The notes under the pieces were generated by a model that made no database searches, had not been told where the DNA came from, and worked only from the letters and a program-made list of their open reading frames with translations. Shown one piece after another: positions 1 through 5,311 of a DNA stretch of 7,869 nt (positions are counted from its first letter, which is position 1; each line of letters opens with the position of its first letter). The translations under genes were made by a program, and so were the position numbers. The stretch is taken from contig CAIYNH010000749.1 of NCBI GenBank assembly GCA_903927495.1, forward strand, positions 1-7,869, read 5' to 3'. Origin of the DNA: an uncultured beta proteobacterium. GTDB lineage: Bacteria > Pseudomonadota > Gammaproteobacteria > Burkholderiales > Burkholderiaceae_C.

Positions 1-890
1 AAGCCTCCGTACAACGAATGCTGGAAGGTCTCGGAGGTGGAGGCCGACGATTTGGGCGGCAGATCAGGCATGCCCACCTTGGCAAAAGTCACACCTGAAA
101 GTTTGAGTACCTGGGTGCCGCCGTATTCCTTGTCGCCATACACGTGTTGCAGGTACTTCCCGACTGGAGCCTCGTAGCTTTGATCGACACCACCCAATTT
201 TCCGCGTGGGTAAACGGTCCTGCTGCCCGGTTGTAGGGCAATGCGCCGCTTCGCTTCAGCCAGCAAATCTGAAGTCTTGCCGTAGAGCGTGGCACCGGTC
301 GGGCAGACCTCGGCACAGGCCGAATAATGACCGTCTTTGTAGCGGTGACGGCACAACTCGCATTTGGCGATTTTCCCGGTGGGGGAGTCATACTGGTATT
401 TGGGAATGCCAAATGGGCAGGCTACCACGCAGTAGCGACAGCCCACACAGGCATCCGGGTCATAGGCGACGATACCTGTCACCGGGTCTTTGGTCATAGC
501 TGAGACCGGGCAGGCCGACACGCACGATGGGTCGGCGCAGTGCATGCATGAGGTCTTCATGAAGGCAAAGCCATTAACCTCCGCGTCCTTGGTCTCCATG
601 GTGCCATTACGGTACATCTTGATGATGTTGAAGGTGTAGCCAGAGGTATCGAGCGGGGTGTCCCACAACTGATCGACCGTGGAGAACTCAGGCGGGTTGC
701 CGTTGGCCTCTTTGCAGGCGGCAACGCACGCTTTGCAGCCGATACACAGCGTTGCGTCATACAGCAAGCCCAACGCCCCCTCGGGTCGGGTGTGGGTTTC
801 GCGGGCGCAAGCAGGGGGCACCACGGCAGCAGTGGTTATTGCAGCACCACCCGCAAGAACCCCTTTAAGAAAATGACGACGGGTGTCCAT
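1..890 (-). CDS. hybA: HybA-like hydrogenase-2 iron-sulfur electron carrier (C-terminus off window)
   Basis: The frame is open from ATG at 890 to the left edge, giving 296 visible residues. The N-terminus is a Tat signal (TRRHFLKG at residues 3-10, then a hydrophobic Ala/Gly/Val stretch to about 24, probable cleavage near Ala29), so the protein is exported folded. Sixteen cysteines fall in ferredoxin patterns: C49/52/55/59, C115/118/123/127, C148/151/154/158 and C177/180/192/196, enough for four [4Fe-4S] clusters. Known role of the family: HybA carries electrons from HybO to the membrane partner HybB and the quinone pool. The visible sequence resembles E. coli HybA along its length up to the HSLYGG/HTLYKG region, so about 30-35 residues, including the usual C-terminal membrane anchor, should lie outside. 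The start follows the hybO stop by 2 bp; an AAGG at 898-901 inside the end of hybO is the likely ribosome site, suggesting translational coupling. Other DMSO-reductase-type FeS subunits are the alternative, but the context makes HybA much more likely. Confidence 0.93.
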   Translation of the reverse strand, partial: MDTRRHFLKGVLAGGAAITTAAVVPPACARETHTRPEGALGLLYDATLCIGCKACVAACKEANGNPPEFSTVDQLWDTPLDTSGYTFNIIKMYRNGTMETKDAEVNGFAFMKTSCMHCADPSCVSACPVSAMTKDPVTGIVAYDPDACVGCRYCVVACPFGIPKYQYDSPTGKIAKCELCRHRYKDGHYSACAEVCPTGATLYGKTSDLLAEAKRRIALQPGSRTVYPRGKLGGVDQSYEAPVGKYLQHVYGDKEYGGTQVLKLSGVTFAKVGMPDLPPKSSASTSETFQHSLYGG

Positions 891-892
891 GA

Positions 893-2065
893 TTAGACCT
901 TGGCCTCGTCTTTGGCTGGCTTGGCCCGGGCAGCCTCTTCAGCAGCGTGCGAAAGGCCCAGGTTGCGGGTGAGCATCACAGCCGCACCAGCCGCCGCTCC
1001 AGCCAACGCAGCCAGGGCTGCGGCTGAAGCAAAGCTGGCACCCTTGCCGCTTTCTTCGACGATGCGCGGGTACTGTTGCGGCGGCATGATGTTGATGACT
1101 TTAGCCACCTGATGAATCGGCTTGGTAAAGCCCACGCCTTTTTCGGTGCAACCGATGCAGGGATGTCCGCAGCCCACCGGCCAGTTGTTCTCGCCCGCGT
1201 CGCCAAAGCCCAGTGTCGAGCAATTGGCATAAGTCTCTGGGCCTTTGCAGCCAAGCTTATAAAGGCAATAGCCCTGGCGATGCCCGGTATCGCCAAACTC
1301 CATAGCAAATCGTCCGGCATCAAAGTGCGCCCGCCGCTCGCAGTTTTCATGAATCAGGCGTGAATACGCAAATTTTGGCCGGCCCAGTTTGTCTACATCG
1401 GGCAGCTTGCCAAAGGTCAGGAAGTGGACCACAGTGGCCAGGAAGTTATACGGATTAGGTGGGCAACCGGGAATAGTGACAACTGGCTTGCCCAGCACTT
1501 CAGCCACGCTGGAGGCCCCGGTTGGGTTGGGCCCGGTGGAAGGCATACCGCCCCAGGAAGCGCAGGAACCGATGGCAATCACCGCTGCGGCATCGGCGGC
1601 GCATTCTTTAACCAGATCAATTGCCTTGTGGCCACCAATCTTGCAGTAAATGCCGTTGTCCTTGACCGGAATAGCGCCTTCGACCACCAGCACATATTTG
1701 CCTTTGTTGGCCGCCATCGCATCCTTGCGGGCAGCCTCAGCCTGATGTCCGGCTGCGGCCATAAGCGTCTCGTGGTAATCAAGCGAGATCACGTCAAGAA
1801 TCAGTTTTTCAAGGGTCGGATGTTCGGCGCGCAACAAGGATTCAGAGCAACCGGTGCATTCCTGAAAGTGCAGCCAGATCACCGAGGGCCGCTTGGCGGT
1901 CTCAATGGCTTTGGCCACCGCGGCATCGGCACCCTTGGGTAAACCCATGGTGACGGCCAGCGTTGCGCAAAACTGTAGGTAGTCGCGCCTGGACATCCCC
2001 AGGCGGTTCTCTATGCCGTGCAAAGCATCGCGCCCAAGTTCAAAAATCTCGTTCATGTTGCCCAT
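893..2065 (-). CDS. hybO: [NiFe]-hydrogenase small subunit, HybO type
   Basis: 390-residue small subunit of a periplasm-facing uptake hydrogenase; it relays electrons from the NiFe site to HybA. A twin-arginine motif (MSRRDYLQF, residues 24-32) is followed by a hydrophobic stretch. Cluster ligands by family knowledge: proximal C70, C73, C168, C201; distal H239, C242, C267, C273; medial [3Fe-4S] C282, C303, C306, with Pro296 near the position where a fourth Cys would be needed. Residues about 343-366 form an Ala-rich C-terminal membrane anchor, then a charged tail. The proximal motif is CTGC, not the CTCC of O2-tolerant enzymes. An upstream in-frame ATG at 2158 is rejected: it lies upstream of the sigma-54 promoter, while ATG 2065 has GAGGAG 5 nt ahead. 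Similarity to E. coli HybO (372 aa) is strong over the whole mature region. It is first in the operon; hybA follows after 2 bp. Confidence 0.96.
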   Translation of the reverse strand: MGNMNEIFELGRDALHGIENRLGMSRRDYLQFCATLAVTMGLPKGADAAVAKAIETAKRPSVIWLHFQECTGCSESLLRAEHPTLEKLILDVISLDYHETLMAAAGHQAEAARKDAMAANKGKYVLVVEGAIPVKDNGIYCKIGGHKAIDLVKECAADAAAVIAIGSCASWGGMPSTGPNPTGASSVAEVLGKPVVTIPGCPPNPYNFLATVVHFLTFGKLPDVDKLGRPKFAYSRLIHENCERRAHFDAGRFAMEFGDTGHRQGYCLYKLGCKGPETYANCSTLGFGDAGENNWPVGCGHPCIGCTEKGVGFTKPIHQVAKVINIMPPQQYPRIVEESGKGASFASAAALAALAGAAAGAAVMLTRNLGLSHAAEEAARAKPAKDEAKV

Positions 2066-2070
2066 GTTGT

Positions 2071-2076
2071 CTCCTC
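2071..2076 (-). promoter_or_regulatory. hybO ribosome binding site
   Basis: GAGGAG on the minus strand, 5 nt before ATG 2065. This strong Shine-Dalgarno match fixes the hybO start at 2065 rather than at the longer in-frame ATG at 2158, which would add 31 residues unlike any hydrogenase small subunit I know. Confidence 0.85.
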
Positions 2077-2116
2077 GTAATGTCAGGCCATCTTGAGGCC
2101 CGATCCACAGCATCAA

Positions 2117-2133
2117 GGCAATTAGCGCGCCAA
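2117..2133 (-). promoter_or_regulatory. Sigma-54 (-24/-12) promoter of the hyb operon
   Basis: Read on the minus strand the site is TTGGCGCGCTAATTGCC. Against the sigma-54 consensus TGGCACG-N4-TTGCW it matches 10 of 12 specified bases with exact GG-N10-GC spacing. GG lies at 2131-2130 (-25/-24) and GC at 2119-2118 (-13/-12). The predicted start is the G opposite 2106, giving a 41-nt leader to hybO ATG 2065. Sigma-54 control of uptake hydrogenases through HoxA/HupR-type activators is established in other proteobacteria; its use here is inferred from sequence. Confidence 0.78.
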
Positions 2134-2160
2134 CGTCTGTTATTGGTCTTTTGAGCAAAA

Positions 2161-2173
2161 AATCAGGGGTTTT
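2161..2173 (+). promoter_or_regulatory. Candidate IHF binding site
   Basis: AATCAGGGGTTTT matches WATCARNNNNTTR at every specified base except the last (T instead of R), and an A-run lies just 5' of it. It falls at about -55 to -67 of the predicted sigma-54 start, between the promoter and the upstream dyad. That is where IHF normally bends DNA for sigma-54 promoters. IHF motifs are loose and occur by chance, so the support is mainly positional. Confidence 0.5.
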
Positions 2174-2192
2174 CCCGAATAAAAATTGTCCG

Positions 2193-2221
2193 TTTAAGGC
2201 AAGCAGCGATTAGCGAATAAT
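2193..2221 (+). promoter_or_regulatory. nikR: Possible sigma-70 promoter of nikR
   Basis: AATAAT at 2216-2221 matches TATAAT at 5 of 6 bases. TTTAAG at 2193-2198, 17 bp upstream, matches TTGACA at only 3 of 6. Transcription would start near 2228 and leave a leader of about 108 nt. The -10 lies inside the 27-bp dyad, so a protein bound there could repress it. The weak -35 keeps confidence low. Confidence 0.25.
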
Positions 2222-2234
2222 CGGCCAGCTAATC
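2208..2234. promoter_or_regulatory. 27-bp dyad, candidate operator/upstream activating site
   Basis: Perfect 7-bp inverted repeat GATTAGC-N13-GCTAATC, centre 2221. Overlapping it is a second perfect inverted repeat, CGATTA-N5-TAATCG (2207-2223), so TAATC/GATTA units occur three times in about 30 bp. The total length is close to the 28-bp NikR operator of E. coli (GTATGA-N16-TCATAC), but the arm sequence differs. The centre is about -115 from the sigma-54 start, typical for an NtrC-family activator site, and the dyad also covers the best -10-like hexamer for nikR. NikR autoregulation and HoxA/HupR-type activation are both possible; I cannot choose between them from sequence. Confidence 0.55.
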
Positions 2235-2335
2235 AGCACTTCTTCCAATTTTGTGATCAGACAGGGTCGCCGTGGAATCCTTTTTCTTCGTGGACAATCC
2301 GGCTTTCAGCCTTGTTTGGGCGTTTGGAGCAGACC

Positions 2336-2830
2336 ATGGAGCGCATTACCATCTCAATCGACACGGCACTGGCCGCAGAATTTGACCAATTGATTGCTGC
2401 TCGGGGCTACAAAAATCGATCGGAGGCAGTCCGCGATCTGGTGCGCTCGCATCTTGAAGCTGCGCGTGCGACCGAGGGCCATTCAGGTCATTGCGTGGCC
2501 AATCTCTCTTATGTGTACAACCATCACGAGCGTGACCTGGCCGAGCGTTTAACCACCCTGCAACATGACCAGCATGACCTGACTGTGGCTACCCTGCACG
2601 CCCATCTGGATCATGAAAATTGCCTTGAAAGTGTCATTCTTCGTGGCTCGACTGCTTCGGTGCGGGCTTTTTCTGATGTCCTGATTGCGGAACGTGGGGT
2701 CCGGCACGGTCAACTCAATCTGGTTGCTGTGGAGATTGGCGATGGACATACGCATGCGCACGCACATCACCACGATCAGGCCAGCAGCCAAGTCAGCCCC
2801 GTCCACTTACATCTGAAACCGAAGACTTGA
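2336..2830 (+). CDS. nikR: NikR nickel-responsive repressor with His-rich C-terminal tail
   Basis: 164 residues. Residues 1-45 are a ribbon-helix-helix DNA-binding domain (ERITISID strand, then a helix with RGYKNRSEAVRDLVRSHL). Residues 55-135 are the ACT-like nickel-binding and tetramerisation domain. Aligned with E. coli NikR, the high-affinity Ni ligands H76, H87, H89 and C95 correspond to H77, H88, H90 and C96; the LQHDQHD and GVRHGQL motifs are also kept. E. coli NikR is 133 aa; this protein continues about 30 residues with a His-rich run (HTHAHAHHHD, residues 138-147) and VHLHLK. ATG 2336 is chosen because GGAG at 2326-2329 lies 6 nt ahead and it gives the family N-terminus; an in-frame TTG at 2312 would add 8 residues. 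Known role: Ni-bound NikR represses nickel uptake genes. Being divergent from hybO, it probably ties nickel status to hydrogenase or to its own expression. Confidence 0.94.
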   Translation: MERITISIDTALAAEFDQLIAARGYKNRSEAVRDLVRSHLEAARATEGHSGHCVANLSYVYNHHERDLAERLTTLQHDQHDLTVATLHAHLDHENCLESVILRGSTASVRAFSDVLIAERGVRHGQLNLVAVEIGDGHTHAHAHHHDQASSQVSPVHLHLKPKT

Positions 2831-2875
2831 TTTGAACGAAATTGACTTATAAAGCCCATCCAGTATGCATATGAA

Positions 2876-2892
2876 GCTACGTTTACCGTAGC
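2876..2892. terminator. Hairpin between convergent nikR and yciA
   Basis: Perfect 6-bp inverted repeat GCTACG-TTTAC-CGTAGC in the 66-bp gap between the two converging genes. There is no strong U-tract on either side (AAAATC after it on plus, TTCATA on minus), so it is at best a weak bidirectional terminator. Its position is the main reason for the call. Confidence 0.4.
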
Positions 2893-2896
2893 AAAA

Positions 2897-3319
2897 TCAA
2901 ACAGGAATTTTCGGAACTTGACGCGGTTTGCCAAAGTCATCAATGGCCACATAGGTTAATGAGGCTTCGGTTACCTTGGTGTATTTGCCCTGGGCCAGGA
3001 AACGTTCCGCATAAACCTCCACCTTCACCGTGATGGAGGTACGGCCAAGGCGCACAAGTTTGCCAAAGAACGACAAAATATCGCCAACTCGCACCGGTTG
3101 CTTGAAAATGAATTCATTGACCGCAACCGTGGCCATACGCCCGCCTGCGTAAGGCGCGGCAATGACGGCACCGGCCAAATCGACCTGGGCCATGACCCAG
3201 CCGCCAAAAATATCGCCATTGGCATTGCAGTCTGCCGGCATGGGAATCATTTTCAGCACCAACTCTTCATCCGTTGGCAGGGCCACGCTGGGCGGGTTAG
3301 GGTGAGGGCATTCAGACAT
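2897..3319 (-). CDS. yciA: YciA-type acyl-CoA thioesterase (hotdog fold)
   Basis: 140 residues, near the 132 of E. coli YciA. The hallmark PADCNANGDIFGGWVMAQVD (residues 28-47) matches the YciA PADTNANGDIFGGW segment; D36 is the counterpart of the catalytic Asp. Further family motifs are KQPVRVGDIL (73-82), the TSITVKVEVYAE strand (94-105) and the C-terminal VAIDDFGKPRQVP. The family hydrolyses acyl-CoA thioesters, usually as a hexamer in the cytoplasm, and is thought to limit acyl-CoA build-up. ATG 3319 is chosen because AGGA lies 8 nt upstream and the product has family length; in-frame ATGs at 3337 and 3427 would extend into or past the divergent gap. It diverges from the ABC gene by 42 bp. 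Substrate cannot be told from sequence. Confidence 0.92.
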   Translation of the reverse strand: MSECPHPNPPSVALPTDEELVLKMIPMPADCNANGDIFGGWVMAQVDLAGAVIAAPYAGGRMATVAVNEFIFKQPVRVGDILSFFGKLVRLGRTSITVKVEVYAERFLAQGKYTKVTEASLTYVAIDDFGKPRQVPKIPV

Positions 3320-3323
3320 GGTC

Positions 3324-3356
3324 ACAATCCTGTACATAGTTTCTATTACAGATTGT
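3324..3356. repeat. 33-bp imperfect palindrome filling the yciA/ABC divergent gap
   Basis: The left arm 3324-3339 and right arm 3343-3356 pair over 14 bp around a TTT loop (3340-3342), with single bulged C residues at about 3329 and 3335. The outer arms are ACAATC and GATTGT; the innermost are ATAG and CTAT. It occupies nearly all of the 42 bp between the yciA ATG (3319) and the ABC ATG (3362). It may be an operator for both genes or a hairpin in the 5' leader of either transcript. No regulator could be assigned. Confidence 0.5.
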
Positions 3357-3361
3357 CCCTT

Positions 3362-5197
3362 ATGCGCCGCCATTCTTCCGCCCACCAAAGCGGTACCCCT
3401 ACCCCACCATCGTCGGACCTTGCTCAAGCTGCTATGGTGCCCCGTTCCGACTGGGCCACGTTACGGCGGCTTTTTCCCTACCTTTGGCAATACAAATGGC
3501 GCGTGATGACGGCGCTGGCCTTTATGGTGGGTGCCAAAGTTGCCAATGTGGGCGTGCCACTGCTGCTCAAAGAGTTGGTGGATGCCATGAATCCCAAAGG
3601 TGCCATGGCCACCAGCGCTTTGCTGGTGGTGCCGCTGGGGCTGCTGCTGGCGTATGGGCTGTTGCGTCTGTCAACCACACTCTTTGCGGAGCTGCGTGAG
3701 CTGATATTTGCCAAGGCTACGGAAGGGGCATCGCGCTCCATCAGCTTGCAGGTGTTTCGCCACTTGCATGCCTTGAGTCTGCGCTTTCATCTGGAACGTC
3801 AGACAGGGGGCATGACGCGTGACATCGAGCGAGGAACGCGGGCAGTGCACTCACTCATCAGTTATTCGCTGTACAGCATCTTTCCGACATTGATTGAGGT
3901 AGCTCTGGTGCTGAGCATCCTGGCGGTGAAGTTTGACATGTGGTTTGCCTGGATCACCATCATCGCGCTGATTTTGTACATCACGTTCACCATTGTTGTG
4001 ACCGAGTGGCGCACCCAGTTCAGAAAACAGATGAATGAGCTCGATTCCACTGCACACAGCCGCGCCATTGATTCCCTGTTGAACTACGAAACTGTCAAGT
4101 ATTTCAACAACGAAGAGTTTGAGGCGCGTCGCTATGACGACAACCTGGAGAGCTACCGCAAGGCCGCGCTCAAGAGCCAGACCACGTTAAGCGTGCTCAA
4201 TACCGGGCAACAGCTGATCATTGCAGCTGGTCTGGTTGCCATGTTGTGGCGTGCCACTCAGGGCGTGGTCGATGGCCGGATGACCCTGGGCGACTTGGTC
4301 ATGGTCAATGCCTTCATGATCCAGCTCTATATTCCGCTGGGTTTTTTGGGTGTGCTGTACCGTGAGATCAAACAGGGGCTGACCGATCTGGAAAAGATGT
4401 TCACCTTGATGGAGCGTGAACGTGAAATCGCCGATGTGCCGGGGGCGCAACCGCTCAGGTTGGACAGTGCTGGCTTGGTCTTCAAACACGTCAACTTTGC
4501 CTATGACCCGGCCCGACCCATTCTGCACGACATCAGCTTCGAGATCCCCGCCGGGAAAACCGTAGCTGTCGTCGGGCCATCAGGTTCCGGAAAATCGACG
4601 CTGGCGCGGTTGCTGTTTCGGTTTTATGACGTTCAGCAAGGCCAGATTTTGATTGCCGGACAAGACATCAAGCAGGTCACGCAAAGCTCGGTGCGCCAAG
4701 CCATTGGTATCGTGCCGCAAGACACCGTGCTTTTCAATGACACCGTCGAATACAACATTGCCTACGGTAAACCGGGGGCCACCCACGGGCAAGTTGAAGA
4801 GGCGGCACGTGCCGCCCATATTCACAACTTCATCAGTGCCACGCCCAAAGGCTATGACACCATGGTCGGCGAGCGTGGTTTGAAGCTCTCGGGTGGCGAA
4901 AAGCAACGCGTGGCGATTGCCCGTACCTTACTGAAAAATCCTGCCGTTTTGATTTTTGACGAAGCCACATCGGCGCTGGACAGTGCCAATGAGCGCGCCA
5001 TTCAGGCGGAGTTGCAAAGCGTGGCACAAAACAAGACCACCCTGGTCATTGCGCATCGACTCTCAACCGTCGTCGATGCCCACGAGATTCTGGTGCTGGA
5101 GGCCGGTCGCATCCTGGAGCGCGGGACGCACGCCGCGCTGTTGGAGTCTGCCGGCCGGTACGCGCAAATGTGGGCACTACAGCAGTCTTCGGAGTGA
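3362..5197 (+). CDS. Atm1-type ABC exporter (half-transporter, TMD-NBD)
   Basis: 611 residues. An N-terminal cytosolic segment (1-40) leads into a six-helix ABC-exporter membrane domain (about 45-335), then a nucleotide-binding domain (about 370-605). Motifs: aromatic A-loop Y381, Walker A GPSGSGKST (405-413), Q-loop Q453, signature LSGGEKQR (509-516), Walker B VLIFDEATSALD (529-540, catalytic E534) and H-loop H565. YETVKYFNNEEFE (242-254) and LNTGQQ (279-284) are typical of the ABCB7/Atm1 group; N280 and Q283 match residues of the glutathione-binding NxxQ motif in bacterial Atm1. It acts as a homodimer in the inner membrane. Family members export glutathione-linked sulfur or metal conjugates, and some relatives act in heavy-metal tolerance; the substrate here is inferred. 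No convincing Shine-Dalgarno precedes ATG 3362. ATG 3434 (24 residues later) is a possible start; upstream in-frame ATGs overlap yciA and are rejected. Confidence 0.9.
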   Translation: MRRHSSAHQSGTPTPPSSDLAQAAMVPRSDWATLRRLFPYLWQYKWRVMTALAFMVGAKVANVGVPLLLKELVDAMNPKGAMATSALLVVPLGLLLAYGLLRLSTTLFAELRELIFAKATEGASRSISLQVFRHLHALSLRFHLERQTGGMTRDIERGTRAVHSLISYSLYSIFPTLIEVALVLSILAVKFDMWFAWITIIALILYITFTIVVTEWRTQFRKQMNELDSTAHSRAIDSLLNYETVKYFNNEEFEARRYDDNLESYRKAALKSQTTLSVLNTGQQLIIAAGLVAMLWRATQGVVDGRMTLGDLVMVNAFMIQLYIPLGFLGVLYREIKQGLTDLEKMFTLMEREREIADVPGAQPLRLDSAGLVFKHVNFAYDPARPILHDISFEIPAGKTVAVVGPSGSGKSTLARLLFRFYDVQQGQILIAGQDIKQVTQSSVRQAIGIVPQDTVLFNDTVEYNIAYGKPGATHGQVEEAARAAHIHNFISATPKGYDTMVGERGLKLSGGEKQRVAIARTLLKNPAVLIFDEATSALDSANERAIQAELQSVAQNKTTLVIAHRLSTVVDAHEILVLEAGRILERGTHAALLESAGRYAQMWALQQSSE

Positions 5198-5260
5198 TAG
5201 GCGGGTGGGCATAACCGCCCGGCCAGTTCGGTCCATAGTCTGAGCAAGTTGAGGGCGTGC

Positions 5261-5293
5261 AAAAAATATTTCCGTCCTCCCAAGGCTTGAGGA
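5261..5293 (-). terminator. Possible topB terminator
   Basis: On the minus strand, downstream of the topB stop, TCCTC (5293-5289) can pair with GAGGA (5279-5275) around a 9-nt loop. A run of six T follows at 5266-5261, about 8 nt after the stem. The short stem and the distance to the T-run make it weak. The rest of the 114-bp gap (5198-5311) between the converging ABC and topB genes holds only a GC-rich partial hairpin at 5200-5220, just after the ABC stop, without a T-tract. Confidence 0.35.
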
Positions 5294-5311
5294 GATCGCA
5301 CTCGTAGTCAA

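Noticed and set aside
1424..1942. 172-residue open frame on the plus strand opposite hybO
   Set aside because: Antisense shadow of a conserved hydrogenase gene; its composition follows the opposite-strand codons and no family is recognisable.
2066..2158. N-terminal extension of hybO to ATG 2158
   Set aside because: It would begin upstream of the predicted sigma-54 promoter, has no ribosome site, and adds 31 residues unlike hydrogenase small subunits; ATG 2065 has GAGGAG 5 nt ahead.
2251..2279. Alternative sigma-70 promoter for nikR (TTGTGA, then GGAATC)
   Set aside because: The -10 matches only 3 of 6 bases; the AATAAT element at 2216-2221 is better, though still weak.
2831..2896. GTATGCATATG stretch resembling a NikR half-site (GTATGA) at the end of nikR
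   Set aside because: No partner TCATAC arm at 16-bp spacing, and it lies downstream of converging genes where an operator is not expected.
3098..3361. 88-residue N-terminal extension of the ABC exporter frame
   Set aside because: It lies antisense across yciA, shows no ABC-family similarity, and the family's usual N-terminus fits ATG 3362 (or 3434).
3320..3427. N-terminal extension of yciA to ATG 3427 or 3337
   Set aside because: It would overlap the divergent ABC gene or the palindrome; family length and the AGGA site favour ATG 3319.
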